The notes under the pieces were generated by a model, which searched no databases, was not told where the DNA came from, and saw nothing but the letters and a program-made list of their open reading frames with translations. From positions 1-64,000 of the forward strand of contig SBGD01000050.1 in NCBI GenBank assembly GCA_006226775.1: 64,000 nt of DNA. Reading direction: 5' to 3'. This document shows positions 54,017 to 62,883 of this stretch, one piece after another; the first letter of the stretch is position 1, and every line of letters starts with the position of its first letter. A program made the position numbers and the translations under genes. The stretch is from Paracoccaceae bacterium (GTDB taxonomy: Bacteria; Pseudomonadota; Alphaproteobacteria; Rhodobacterales; Rhodobacteraceae).

Positions 54017-54277
54017 TCACATGCCGATCGCGGCCTTGTACATGTCGATGATCGCTTCCTGCTCGGCGATATCGTCGGGGTCCTGCTTGCGCTCGCGCAG
54101 GATCTGGCGGATCGCCTTGACGTCGAAGCCGCGGCCTTTCATCTCGGCGAAGACCTCCTTGATCTGCTCGGAGACTTCCTTCTTTTCCTCTTCCAGACGT
54201 TCGACGCGTTCGATGAACTGACGCAGTTCCGCGCCGGTCACGTCGGCCTGGCTGTCCGGTCCGCTGGTATCGCTCAT
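54017..54277 (-). CDS. gapR: GapR (DUF2312) chromosome-structuring protein
   Basis: An 86-residue protein of UPF0335/DUF2312. The core ELRQFIERVERLEEEKKEV and the RGFDVKAIRQILRERKQD segment are typical of GapR, an essential alphaproteobacterial protein that binds overtwisted DNA ahead of polymerases. The start at 54277 (MSDTSGP) fits the family. Confidence 0.93.
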   Translation of the reverse strand: MSDTSGPDSQADVTGAELRQFIERVERLEEEKKEVSEQIKEVFAEMKGRGFDVKAIRQILRERKQDPDDIAEQEAIIDMYKAAIGM

Positions 54278-54405
54278 GGGGGCCTCATGTTCCTTCGTTG
54301 GGATGGCGCCTGTGCTAGCCAAGCTGCGCGCGCCCTGCAAGGGCTTGCGGTGCCGCAAGGCTTGGATTACCGACGCCGAAAGGGGCGAAGCTGCGGGGAC
54401 ATGGT

Positions 54406-54621
54406 ATGGAATGGCTGATCTGGAGCGGCGCGGCGGTGTCCGTGCTGGGGCTGGCGGGCCTGGTCTGGTGCATCGTCACCGTGGCGCGCGCCAGGAAAGC
54501 CGCGCTGCCGGACGAGGAGATGCGCGCGGTCATGCAGAAGGTGCTGCCGCGCAACCTCGCGGCGCTATTCCTGTCGGTGATCGGATTGATGATGGTGATC
54601 CTCGGGATCTCCTTCGGCTGA
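54406..54621 (+). CDS. Small hypothetical membrane protein
   Basis: A 71-residue protein with two hydrophobic helices (about 3-26 and 48-70) separated by a short basic and acidic loop (RARKAALPDEEMRA). No family is recognised. The short frame has good coding character and starts at an ATG. It is divergent from gapR. Confidence 0.6.
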   Translation: MEWLIWSGAAVSVLGLAGLVWCIVTVARARKAALPDEEMRAVMQKVLPRNLAALFLSVIGLMMVILGISFG

Positions 54622-54647
54622 GCCGCGGATCCCGAAGACCGCCCGAT

Positions 54648-54676
54648 CCGGTGTCAGACCGCTTCGGTCACACCGG
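54648..54676. terminator. Hairpin between two small convergent genes
   Basis: CCGGTGT (54648-54654) pairs with ACACCGG (54670-54676), and GACCG (54657-54661) pairs with CGGTC (54665-54669), with a 2-base bulge and a 3-base loop. It spans the 3' ends of the small membrane protein gene and the 71-residue gene. No T-run is present, so terminator function is uncertain. Confidence 0.4.
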
Positions 54677-54883
54677 CAGGTTGTCGAACTGGGCTTCGAC
54701 CATGTCCTCGACCCGGTCCAGTTCGGCGCGCGCGCCGCGACGGTCGGGACGCAGCCCGAACCCCCGCGCCTTTTCATGAATCACCGCCAGGTGCCGGCGC
54801 AGGCGCGCCCGGTCCTGGTAGCCACTTGTTGCGATCTGCGATTCGATATCCGCAACCAGGTTCTTGTAGTCAGCTTCCGACAT
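54668..54883 (-). CDS. Small hypothetical protein, FNR-linked
   Basis: A 71-residue charged protein, probably helical (YQDRARLRRHLAVIHEKARG, then RAELDRVEDMVEAQFD). No family is recognised. GGAGG precedes the ATG at 54883, which is a convincing ribosome site. An FNR box lies 145 bp upstream, with a -10-like GATAAA (55001-55006) at class II spacing facing this gene. It could be a small anaerobically induced protein. Longer forms are not supported. Confidence 0.65.
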   Translation of the reverse strand: MSEADYKNLVADIESQIATSGYQDRARLRRHLAVIHEKARGFGLRPDRRGARAELDRVEDMVEAQFDNLPV

Positions 54884-55027
54884 TTTCGCCTCCCCGCGTT
54901 TTTTCCGACAGTACCATTCCAGCAGATTCGAGTAACCCCGGTACACACGTAAAAGCTGAATTAAACCGGTTTTCCCGGGTCGCCCGGCAACCGTGGTTAA
55001 TTTATCATCAGTTCTCCGGCCCCTGCC

Positions 55028-55041
55028 TTGATCCGCATCAA
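55028..55041. promoter_or_regulatory. Perfect FNR box between 71-residue gene and YeeE operon
   Basis: TTGATCCGCATCAA matches TTGAT-N4-ATCAA in all ten defined bases. Towards the minus strand, GATAAA at 55001-55006 lies at 33.5 bp from the box centre, close to class II geometry. Towards yeeE, TTGCAA-N16-TATATG (55083-55110) suggests a class I arrangement. The box could serve either or both. Confidence 0.8.
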
Positions 55042-55169
55042 CCGCCAAACCTGGATTCGGCAAAATCCGCCGCGCAGGTGGCTTGCAACATATTCCTTTT
55101 TCTATATATGTATGCCAGTTGAACAGCAGGCCCCGGGTGCAAGGGGCCGGAAACGAAAGGATGGCTTCG

Positions 55170-55595
55170 ATGGAAGCGGATTGGATTTGGGGACTGGTCG
55201 GCGGGGGGCTGATCGGCACCGCCGGCGCGGTCTATCTTCTGGGGAATGGCCGGATCATGGGGGCCAGCGGCATCATCGGCGGGCTGGTCGATGGCAGCGG
55301 CCGCGATACGGCGGTGGAACGGATGGTCTTTCTGGCCGGGGTCTTCCTCGTGCCGCTGCTGCTGTCCTGGGCCTACCTCGATGTCGAGACCCATCTGACC
55401 ACCAACCCGGTGGTGCTGATCGCCTCGGGCCTGCTGGTGGGCGTGGGCACGCGGCTGGCCAATGGCTGCACCTCCGGTCACGGCGTCTGCGGCATTTCGC
55501 GGCTGTCGCTGCGCGGCATCGTGGCCACGGCGTTCTACATCGGCGCGGGCGGCCTCAGTGTCGTTCTGTTCCGTCATCTTCTGGGAGTCATCTGA
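55170..55595 (+). CDS. YeeE/YedE-family membrane protein, first half
   Basis: A 141-residue membrane protein of the YeeE/YedE (sulf_transp) family, thought to carry thiosulfate or another sulfur compound. The signature ANGCTSGHGVCGISRLS contains the transport cysteines. Its second half is a separate gene just downstream, so the transporter is split. The ATG at 55170 is favoured over 55161 because GAAAGG (55155-55160) is at proper distance. It precedes yedE-like DUF6691 by one overlapping base. Confidence 0.88.
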   Translation: MEADWIWGLVGGGLIGTAGAVYLLGNGRIMGASGIIGGLVDGSGRDTAVERMVFLAGVFLVPLLLSWAYLDVETHLTTNPVVLIASGLLVGVGTRLANGCTSGHGVCGISRLSLRGIVATAFYIGAGGLSVVLFRHLLGVI

Positions 55596-56026
55596 TGCGC
55601 AATCTCGTTGCATTGCTGGCCGGGGGCCTGTTCGGCGCCGGGCTGCACCTGTCGGGCATGACCGACACCACCAAGGTCCAGGGCTGGCTGGATGTCTTCG
55701 GCAACTGGGACCCGACGCTGGCCTTCGTGATGGGCGGCGCGATCGTGCCGATGGCCATCGCCTGGCAGTTGACCCGCAACCGCACGCCACTGGCCGGCGG
55801 AAGTTTCCCCGCCCCGCCCGAGCCGAAACTGGGCCGCAACCTGGTGCTGGGCTCGGTGTTCTTCGGCATGGGCTGGGGGCTGTCGGGGCTGTGTCCGGGG
55901 CCGTCGATCGCCTCGCTCTCCTATGGGCATTGGGGCCATGCGCTGTTTGTCGTCGCCATGCTTGCCGGCATGTTCGGCGCGCCTGCCGTTCGGACACAAC
56001 TGGACAGGCTGGCCGCACCGGCCTAG
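55595..56026 (+). CDS. YeeE/YedE-family membrane protein, second half (DUF6691)
   Basis: A 143-residue membrane protein. GAGLHLSGMT and FGMGWGLSGLCPGPSIASL match the second half of YeeE-type transporters, including the cysteine in GLCPGP. It starts at the overlapping ATG (TGATG) with the first-half gene, so both are co-translated and probably form one transporter. In related loci such pairs take part in sulfide handling. Confidence 0.88.
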   Translation: MRNLVALLAGGLFGAGLHLSGMTDTTKVQGWLDVFGNWDPTLAFVMGGAIVPMAIAWQLTRNRTPLAGGSFPAPPEPKLGRNLVLGSVFFGMGWGLSGLCPGPSIASLSYGHWGHALFVVAMLAGMFGAPAVRTQLDRLAAPA

Positions 56027-56035
56027 AGATGCGTC

Positions 56036-56467
56036 ATGGACATCAGGCACGTTGACGAGAGCTATTTCGTCTCTCCCCAGATCGCACCCGAGGATGTCGC
56101 CGCAATCGCGGCGGCAGGCTTCCGGGCGATCATCTGCAACCGCCCGGACGAGGAGATCCCGCCGGGCATCCAGGCCGAGGCCATAGCCGAGGCCGCCCGG
56201 GCCCAGGGGCTGGCCTTTCACGTCCTGCCGCTGACCCACCAGACCATGACCCCCGAGAATATCGCGCGGCAATCGGACCTGGTGGCCGAGGCCGGCGGCA
56301 AGGTGCTGGCCTATTGCGCCTCGGGCACCCGCTGCACGGTGATCTGGTCGCTGGCCCAGGCGCTGCAGACCGGCAGGAGCGTCGACGAGATCCTCGCCAA
56401 GGCGGAAGGGGCGGGATATGCGCTCGAGGCCCTGCGCCCGCAGCTCGAAGCGCTGAGCCGCAAGTGA
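56036..56467 (+). CDS. DUF442/TIGR01244 phosphatase-like protein
   Basis: A 143-residue protein of the BLH N-terminal-like family with the Cys-x5-Arg loop CASGTR near residues 94-99, as in tyrosine phosphatases. In sulfide-detoxification operons similar proteins act in persulfide metabolism. Here it follows the split YeeE transporter by 9 bp, which supports a sulfur role over a phosphatase role. The neighbouring regulator or oxidase (bigR/sqr) is not in the window. Confidence 0.85.
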   Translation: MDIRHVDESYFVSPQIAPEDVAAIAAAGFRAIICNRPDEEIPPGIQAEAIAEAARAQGLAFHVLPLTHQTMTPENIARQSDLVAEAGGKVLAYCASGTRCTVIWSLAQALQTGRSVDEILAKAEGAGYALEALRPQLEALSRK

Positions 56468-56526
56468 CCGCGCGCGGCTGACCCCGGTTTCGGGGCGCCG
56501 CACGACCCTGCTGCGGCGCAGCAACG

Positions 56527-57612
56527 TCATTCGAACCCCGCGTTGCCGATCTCGGGCAGGTCGGGCAGCGGCGCCGCGCTGCCCTCGCCCTCGAACCCGG
56601 TATCGAAATCGAGCGGCGGCAGGTCCGGCAGCGTGTCCGGCGCGCTGTCGAAGGGCGGCAGGTCGGGCAGCGGCTTGACCGCGGCTTTCGGCGCGGGCAA
56701 TTCCGCCAGGGCCGCGGGCGGCGCGGGCTCTGCCGCCTCCGCCGCGTCCTCACCCGAACCGAGCCGCACCGCCCAATGATCGCCCAGCCGCCCGAGCCGC
56801 GCCACCCCGGCCAGCGTGCCATCCACCGCCCGCAGCTCCGCCGCGCCCAGCAAGCCGTCGAGCGGCAGGATCTCGCCGGGTTTCAGCGCCCCGGCCCGGT
56901 CCAGCGGCAGATGAAGGCGCGCGGCGATCACCCGAAGCTCGGCCGGGACCGACAGGAAGGTCTCCTGCGGCACCGGTCGGGCCTGTTTGCCCGGCGCCTC
57001 GGGCGGTTTGGCCGCCGGCAGCAGCAGCAGCATCTCGCCCGTTCGCCGGCCCAGCGCCACGTCCACCGTGAGCCGCACCATGTGGAAATCGGCGCTGTCG
57101 AGCGCCAGCGCCAGGGCGCGCGGCTCTTCGGCCATGGCGCCGAATCGATAGCCCACCAGCCAGCCCGGATCCTTGCCGCCGACCGGCGCCTCGCGGTCCA
57201 GCGCGACATCCACCCGCTCCAGCGCCGCATCGAGCCAGGGCGCCACCATGGCCGCATCGGTGGGCGTCAGCCGGCGGTCGCTGACCGGCTGGGTGCCGAC
57301 CGCGCCCATGGTCTGCACCTCGATCAGCGCCGCCACCACCGCCGGGTCGAGCCCGACCGCGCCGCGCGCGCCATCCGGCCCGTCGAGCAGCGCCAGCAGC
57401 ATGTCGTCCGGCAGCACCCCGGCCAGCGCATCGAGGCTGACCTCGGTCAGTTTCAGCCCGGTCACCTGCAACGGCAGGTCCAGCACCTGCGCCGCCGCCC
57501 GCGCCAGCCCCAGGCGCAGGGCGCGCGCAGGGGACATCACCCGGGTCTCCTGCTCGCGTCGCGCGGCAGAGGCCAGGTCCCTGAGCAGGTTCTTGCGTTG
57601 AGTTTCCGCCAT
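56527..57612 (-). CDS. Orphan FliM/FliN-type protein
   Basis: A 361-residue protein whose middle region (about 190-270, with TFLSVPAELRVIAARLHLPLDRAGALKPGEILPL in pieces) looks like the FliM/FliN surface-presentation (SpoA) domain of the flagellar switch. The C-terminus has several LPDLPP-type repeats and acidic residues. No other flagellar gene is seen. It lies 59 bp downstream of the histidine kinase on the same strand. GGAGAACC precedes the ATG at 57612. Confidence 0.75.
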   Translation of the reverse strand: MAETQRKNLLRDLASAARREQETRVMSPARALRLGLARAAAQVLDLPLQVTGLKLTEVSLDALAGVLPDDMLLALLDGPDGARGAVGLDPAVVAALIEVQTMGAVGTQPVSDRRLTPTDAAMVAPWLDAALERVDVALDREAPVGGKDPGWLVGYRFGAMAEEPRALALALDSADFHMVRLTVDVALGRRTGEMLLLLPAAKPPEAPGKQARPVPQETFLSVPAELRVIAARLHLPLDRAGALKPGEILPLDGLLGAAELRAVDGTLAGVARLGRLGDHWAVRLGSGEDAAEAAEPAPPAALAELPAPKAAVKPLPDLPPFDSAPDTLPDLPPLDFDTGFEGEGSAAPLPDLPEIGNAGFE

Positions 57613-57671
57613 GGTTCTCCGGTGGGCCACGAGCCGTGCTGACTCATCACGTTACCAGACGATCTATGGCG

Positions 57672-60407
57672 TCAATTGGTTACCAACGACTTACGATGTG
57701 CCGCCGGACCTTCGGATTCCGCCATCGGCAGGGTGACGCGGAAATGCGCGTTGCGCGGGCTGGGCACATAGTCGACCGACCCGCCCAGCCGCTCCATGAT
57801 CTGGCGGCAGATCGACAGGCCAAGGCCTGCGCCCCCCGCCCGCTGCGGCGCCACGCGCGAGAATTTCTCGAAGATCAGGTCGCGCGATTCTTCCGGGATG
57901 CCGCTGCCATTGTCGATGAAATCCACCTGCACGCGGCCATCGCTCATCGCCGCGGCGTGGATCGTCAGTTCCGGCACCTCGGCGTCGCAATACTTGCGGG
58001 CATTGGCGATCAGGTTGATGAAGACCTGCCCCAGCCGGTCGAAATCGGTCTCCAGCGTCTGGGCCTCCTCCTCGGGCACGCGGTTGACCTGCAGTTTCGC
58101 CGATTCGTCGCCCGCAACGGCGGCCGAGACCGCCTTGTCCAGCGCCTCGCGCAAAGTCCCGCGGCGGATGTTGAGGTTGACCTGGCCGTTTTCCAGCACG
58201 CTGAGATCCAGCAGGTCGTCCAGCAGCCGGGTCAGGCGCACCGATTCGTCGTGGATGATCGAGGAATACTTCTTCTGTTCCTCGGGCGAGACATCCCGGG
58301 TGTCGCGCAGGATCTCGGAGAACGCCCGGATCGAGGTCATTGGCGTGCGCAACTCGTGGCTGATCTGGCTGAGAAAGGCATCCTTTTGCACCGAGAGCTG
58401 GGTCAGCTTGTCATTGGCCTCGCGCAGCTTGGCGGCGGTGGCGGCCAACTCCCTGGACTGGGCCTGCAACCGGTCGGAATATTCGATCATCTGCGCGGTT
58501 TCATCGGCCACCGCCAGCAGTTCATGCACCGAAACGCTTGCCCCGCCGACGATCTGCGCCACCATGGCATGCGCCGTCGCGGCGCCGACCGAGCCGGAGA
58601 GCTCGCGCTCGAGGCGTTGCAGGAAGTCCGGGCCCGGCTCTGGCAGGGCACCGGCACGCACCGCGCGGCCGGCCTGGCGGGCGGCCTCCTGCTCGAAGAA
58701 GGCCTGGGCCTCCTGCGCGCCGAGGATGCGCTGGGCCATGATCATCAGGTCCTCGGCCTGGGCCGCGCCCGCCGACCAGCTGCGCGCCGAGCCCGCCTGT
58801 TGCAGCACGTTGACGAATTGCGCGCCCTGCAACCGCTCCAGCGGCGAGGGGAAGCTGGCCAGCGAGACCGCAAAGAAGGTCAGCGCATTGAGCAGCAGGC
58901 TCCAGAACACCGCATGGACCAGCGGGTCGATGCCCTCGATCCCGAACAGCGCCTGCGGGCGCAGCCAGACCAGCCCGAGAAAGCCGTTGTCGAGGATGGA
59001 TTGCGACAGGATCACGCCCGCCCCGAGGCTGGGCAGGAACAGCGTGTAGCCCCAGAGCCCGAACCCCACGGTCAGCCCCGCCAGCGCGCCGATCCGGGTC
59101 GCGCCGCGCCAGTAGATGCCGGCGATCATCACCGGCAGCACCTGCGCGACACCGGCGAAACTGACCAGGCCGATGGCGGCCAGCGCCTCGCCGCCGCCGG
59201 AGATGCGGTAGTAGATATAGCCCAGCGCCACGATCCCCGCGATCGACAGCCGCCGCGCGAGCAGCACGACATGGCGCACGTCGCCCGACACGCTGGCCCG
59301 CCCGCCCGACCACAGCAGCCAGAGCGGCATCACCATGTGGTTCGACACCATGGTCGCCAGCGCCAGCGAGGCCACCACCACCATCGAGGTGGCCGAGGAA
59401 AAGCCGCCGAGAAAGGAGAAGATCGCCAGGGCCGTCTGGCCTTCGGCCAGGGGCAGGGTCAGCACGAAAAGATCGGGGTTGGAACCCGCGGGCAGCCGCT
59501 CGAGCCCCATCACCGCGATGGGCACGACGAAGAGGCTCATCAGCAGAAGATAGCCCGGAAAGGCCCAGGAAGCGGTGCGCAGATGCGCCTCGTCGGCGTT
59601 TTCCACCACCAGCACCTGGAACATCCGCGGCAGGCAGATGAAGGCCGCGCCCGCCAGGAAGGTCAGCGCCGCCCAGCGCCCGCCGTCCATCTGCCAATGA
59701 CCGATCGGCGAGGCATCGATGCGGGCGAAGGTCTCGGCGACCCCGCCCGACAGGCCCCAGACCACGAAGATGCCCACCGCCATCAGCGCGGTCAGCTTGA
59801 CCACCGCCTCGACCGCGATGGCCATGACGACGCCGTGGTGACGCTCGTTGGCATCGAGGTTGCGGGTGCCGAAGAGCACGGTGAAGAGCGCCAGCCCCAT
59901 GGCCACCCAGAAGGCGGTGGTCGAGCGCTCGTCGCTGACCTGGTCGGCCTGGCCCACCGCATCGGCGAAACTGGCAAAGGACAGCGTGACCGACTGCAAT
60001 TGCAGCGCGATATAGGGCGTGGCGGCCACCACGGCGAGGATGGTGACGCCCACCGCCAGCAGGTTCGACTTGCCGAAGCGCGACGAGATCAGGTCGGCAA
60101 TCGAGGTGACGCGCTGCGACCGGCCGACCCGCACCAGCTTGCGCAGCACCCACCACCAGCCGACCATGACGATGGTGGGGCCAAGGTAGATGGTGACATA
60201 TTCCATCCCCGAGCGCGCCGCATAGCCGACCGCGCCATAGAAGGTCCAGGCGGTGCAGTAGATCGACAGCGAGAGCGTATAGACGATGGGCGAGCGCAGC
60301 CAGCGCGCCCGGCCCCGCCGCGCGCTGCGTTCGGCGACAAAGGCCACCAGGAACAGGAAAAGCCCGTAGAGCATGCAGACCAGGATGAGCAGGTTGAGCG
60401 TGCTCAT
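57672..60407 (-). CDS. SLC5-symporter/histidine-kinase fusion (CbrA-like)
   Basis: A 911-residue membrane sensor. The N-terminal part (about 1-520) is a Na+/solute symporter (SLC5) domain with about 13 helices. A linker with a helical region follows, then a kinase core. H684 lies in SQISHELRTPMTS (H box), and later N, G1 (DNGSGIPEE) and G2 (GGAGLGLS) boxes are intact. Such fusions (CbrA, CrbS) link nutrient uptake to gene control. The partner is the receiver-only protein upstream, with a small membrane gene in between. Confidence 0.92.
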   Translation of the reverse strand: MSTLNLLILVCMLYGLFLFLVAFVAERSARRGRARWLRSPIVYTLSLSIYCTAWTFYGAVGYAARSGMEYVTIYLGPTIVMVGWWWVLRKLVRVGRSQRVTSIADLISSRFGKSNLLAVGVTILAVVAATPYIALQLQSVTLSFASFADAVGQADQVSDERSTTAFWVAMGLALFTVLFGTRNLDANERHHGVVMAIAVEAVVKLTALMAVGIFVVWGLSGGVAETFARIDASPIGHWQMDGGRWAALTFLAGAAFICLPRMFQVLVVENADEAHLRTASWAFPGYLLLMSLFVVPIAVMGLERLPAGSNPDLFVLTLPLAEGQTALAIFSFLGGFSSATSMVVVASLALATMVSNHMVMPLWLLWSGGRASVSGDVRHVVLLARRLSIAGIVALGYIYYRISGGGEALAAIGLVSFAGVAQVLPVMIAGIYWRGATRIGALAGLTVGFGLWGYTLFLPSLGAGVILSQSILDNGFLGLVWLRPQALFGIEGIDPLVHAVFWSLLLNALTFFAVSLASFPSPLERLQGAQFVNVLQQAGSARSWSAGAAQAEDLMIMAQRILGAQEAQAFFEQEAARQAGRAVRAGALPEPGPDFLQRLERELSGSVGAATAHAMVAQIVGGASVSVHELLAVADETAQMIEYSDRLQAQSRELAATAAKLREANDKLTQLSVQKDAFLSQISHELRTPMTSIRAFSEILRDTRDVSPEEQKKYSSIIHDESVRLTRLLDDLLDLSVLENGQVNLNIRRGTLREALDKAVSAAVAGDESAKLQVNRVPEEEAQTLETDFDRLGQVFINLIANARKYCDAEVPELTIHAAAMSDGRVQVDFIDNGSGIPEESRDLIFEKFSRVAPQRAGGAGLGLSICRQIMERLGGSVDYVPSPRNAHFRVTLPMAESEGPAAHRKSLVTN

Positions 60408-60410
60408 GGC

Positions 60411-60701
60411 TCAGCGGTCTCCGGGCTCGGTCGCGGGCGGCGGATCCTCGGCCTCGCCCGCCTTGTCCTCGCCCAGGTAGTGCGACAGCACCATCGCCGC
60501 GCCGACCAGCGCGGCCCAGAGGGTGAAGAGATAGCGGATCGCGCCCGACATGCTCACCCCCTGCGCGCCCTCGGACCAGAGCAGCGGCACCATCACCAGC
60601 ACGATGCCCAGCACCGGCAAGAACCGCGCCGCATCCTGGATGCGCCGCCGCCGATAGGTCTGGCGTTCGACGAAAAGCTGCCGGGGGCGCTGGCCGGTCA
60701 T
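60411..60701 (-). CDS. Small membrane protein of the sensor operon
   Basis: A 96-residue protein with two hydrophobic helices (about 28-45 and 55-78), a basic N-terminus and an acidic Pro-rich tail. No family is recognised. It overlaps the response regulator gene by 4 bp and precedes the kinase by 3 bp, so it is co-translated with both and may be a subunit or modulator of the sensor. Confidence 0.75.
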   Translation of the reverse strand: MTGQRPRQLFVERQTYRRRRIQDAARFLPVLGIVLVMVPLLWSEGAQGVSMSGAIRYLFTLWAALVGAAMVLSHYLGEDKAGEAEDPPPATEPGDR

Positions 60702-61066
60702 GAGTCGACCAGTTCGCGCACCGCCTCCAGGATCTCGGCATTGGAAAACGGCTTGGTCATGAAGCGGCTGGCGCCGGCGGCGCGGGCCATCTCGCGGTCC
60801 CTGGCCTGGCCGCGGGCGGTCAGCATCAGCACCGGCAGGTGCTTCCAGTCCGCCGTGTCGCGCAATTCGCGCAGGATCTCGTAGCCGGACTTGCCGGGCA
60901 GCATGACGTCGAGAATCAGCAGGTCGGGCGCGCGTCGCGCCACCGCCTGCAGCGCGTCATGGCCGTTGGAATGGGTAAAGACCTCCCAGCCGTCGCGCGA
61001 CAGGAAGAAATTGATCGCTTCGGTGATGTTCGGCTCATCCTCGATGACGAGAACCCGTTTGCCCAT
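60698..61066 (-). CDS. Receiver-only response regulator
   Basis: A 122-residue CheY-type receiver. Acidic residues 9-11 (VIEDEP), phosphorylation site Asp53 (LLILDVMLPG), and the Thr/Lys switch residues (LMLTARG, FMTKPFSNAE) are all present. There is no DNA-binding domain, so its output is by protein contact. It is the first gene of a four-gene unit with the small membrane gene, the kinase and the FliM-like gene. Confidence 0.93.
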   Translation of the reverse strand: MGKRVLVIEDEPNITEAINFFLSRDGWEVFTHSNGHDALQAVARRAPDLLILDVMLPGKSGYEILRELRDTADWKHLPVLMLTARGQARDREMARAAGASRFMTKPFSNAEILEAVRELVDS

Positions 61067-61243
61067 CGCGCCCTCCTCCCCGGTCAGCGCCGCGCAATTT
61101 TCTTGCCCCGTTTATCGGCTGAATTGACGGGCAAGTCAAAACGCTTTGTCGGGCAATCTCGACGCCCGGGCGGTTTCGCCGGATTCGGGCGGGACGCGGG
61201 CGTGGGTGCCCCTGGTGTCGCCGTGCCTTTGCACGTCGACCCG

Positions 61244-61292
61244 CCGGGGGCTCTGCCCCCGGACCCCCGGGATATTTGCGAACCAGAGAAGG
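61244..61292. repeat. Intergenic palindromic repeat, copy B
   Basis: CCGGGGGC-TCT-GCCCCCGG is a perfect 8-bp stem (61244-61262), followed by ACCCCCGGGATATTTGCG and CCAGAGAAGGA. The layout (G/C box, ACCCCCGG, T-rich core, purine tail) resembles copy A at 31377-31434. It lies in the 285-bp gap 61067-61351, where I see no gene. Confidence 0.45.
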
Positions 61293-61351
61293 ACCCTTGG
61301 GGGCGCCTGGTGTTGTCGGGAGGGGCGGTGACGGGCGGGCGACGGGGGAGG

Positions 61352-62662
61352 TCACAGCCCCTCGGTCAGCACCGAGGGCTCGCGGCGTGCGCTGCAGCCT
61401 TCGCGCACGCAGATCCGGCAGGAGACGCCGATCGGCACCGGCGCATGGCCGGTGGTGACCGGGCCGCTTTCGAACGACGGGCGGAACAGCATCACCGCCT
61501 CGATCCGCGCCACGTCGCCGAAACGCATGCCGCCGGTCAGTTCGGCGATCGAGAAGGTCTCGAAGCGCCGCGCCTCGCGGGCGGATTGCTCGACGATGCG
61601 GTAGACCGGCTGCGCCGGGCGGGTCAGCGCGGTGAACAGCGGCCAGAGCGCGCAGGCCGCGCCGAAGCGGGGCAGCGGAAACTCGTCCAGCGGCTTGCGA
61701 AACAGCATGGTGCCCGAGGCATCGCAGATCACCAGCCCCAGCGGCCCCAGCCCCGCCGCGGGCGGCAGTGTCGCCAGCCGGTGGAGCGCCGAGCCCAAGG
61801 GCGCGTCGAAGGCGCGCGCCAGCCCGGAGGGGTCGAAACCCTTGGCGCGGACGAATTCCATCAGCGTCGCCATCGGGATCCGCCCGGCATCGCGCGCGTA
61901 GCGCCGCAGATACTGGCGGATGGTATTGCGCGAGGATGCGGTGGTCAGCGCATCGGTGCCCTCGACGACCTGGTCGGCGGTGAGCGCGCCCTCCTCGAGC
62001 GCCGGGAAGTGATAGGCATTCTCTTCGAGAAAGGCCTCCACCTCTTCCTGCGGCGAGGTCAGGTTGGCCTCGCTGTCGGCGCTGTCGAGATAGCGCACCA
62101 GCGCGGTCGAGCTTTCCGCCAGCCGCCGGGCGTCCTCGTTGATGTTGCGGTGGAAACGGTCCTGCCATTCCGGCTCGATCTCGCGGGTTTCGGCCAGGAT
62201 GCCCGCGGTCGAGCGGATCGAGGTCACTGTCGAGAGCATGTCGTGCAGCGCGGCGGCGAGATGCGGGTCATGGGTCAGCCGGTCGGTCAGGGTCTCGACC
62301 GTGCGCTCGAGCGCGTCGATGCGCTTGCGGCTTTCGGCCAGGAGCGCCGCCCAGCCCGGGAACCGCCCGGCAAACTCGTCGATCCGCTCGAGCTCGGCCT
62401 TGAGATCGGGCCGCGCCGCCGCCGCTTCGCGCAAGGCCGAGAGCAGTGCCGCCTCGGCCCCCTCGACCAGCGCCGAGGGCTCGACCTCGAGCACCCGGGC
62501 GATGGACAGGAGCAGCTTGCCGCCGATGCGGCGGCGGTTATGCTCGATAAGGTTGAGGTAGGAGGCCGAGATTCCCGCGGCCTCGGCCAGCGCGGCCTGT
62601 TTCAGGCCAAGCGCGGTGCGGCGTTCGCGGATTCGCGTGCCTGTCAGCGTGTCACGGGGCAT
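61352..62662 (-). CDS. XRE-family short-chain fatty acyl-CoA regulator
   Basis: A 436-residue regulator. An XRE helix-turn-helix (about 10-65, LKQAALAEAAGISASYLNLI) is followed by an IrrE-type/metallopeptidase-like domain and the C-terminal DUF2083 domain with a cysteine cluster (CRICVREGC). Relatives (RamB/ScfR/PrpR type) sense short-chain acyl-CoA and control propionate, acetate or glyoxylate genes. It is divergent from the solute-binding gene. Confidence 0.88.
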   Translation of the reverse strand: MPRDTLTGTRIRERRTALGLKQAALAEAAGISASYLNLIEHNRRRIGGKLLLSIARVLEVEPSALVEGAEAALLSALREAAAARPDLKAELERIDEFAGRFPGWAALLAESRKRIDALERTVETLTDRLTHDPHLAAALHDMLSTVTSIRSTAGILAETREIEPEWQDRFHRNINEDARRLAESSTALVRYLDSADSEANLTSPQEEVEAFLEENAYHFPALEEGALTADQVVEGTDALTTASSRNTIRQYLRRYARDAGRIPMATLMEFVRAKGFDPSGLARAFDAPLGSALHRLATLPPAAGLGPLGLVICDASGTMLFRKPLDEFPLPRFGAACALWPLFTALTRPAQPVYRIVEQSAREARRFETFSIAELTGGMRFGDVARIEAVMLFRPSFESGPVTTGHAPVPIGVSCRICVREGCSARREPSVLTEGL

Positions 62663-62883
62663 GGCTTTTCCCGGGCAATTTCAACATCCTTCTGCGGCGC
62701 CGAATAATTTCTTTACACTTTCCGCAGCAGCAGTGTCCATTTATTTACAAAAATATCCATATGCGAAAGGCCCTTGTTGCGAAATTTTCCGGTCTTCCCC
62801 GATAATGACTTTGCACGAAAGTGCCCACGCGTCCCCGGGAAGAGGAGCCCGGCAAGCGCGACTTCAAAACACGGGAGGATTCC

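Noticed and set aside
56482-56495. A CCCCG-GTTT-CGGGG hairpin after the DUF442 gene
   Set aside because: Only a 5-bp stem without a T-run; too weak to call a terminator.
57636-60884. A 1082-codon plus-strand frame opposite the symporter-kinase
   Set aside because: His/Arg/Gln-rich antisense reading of the kinase gene, with no domain.
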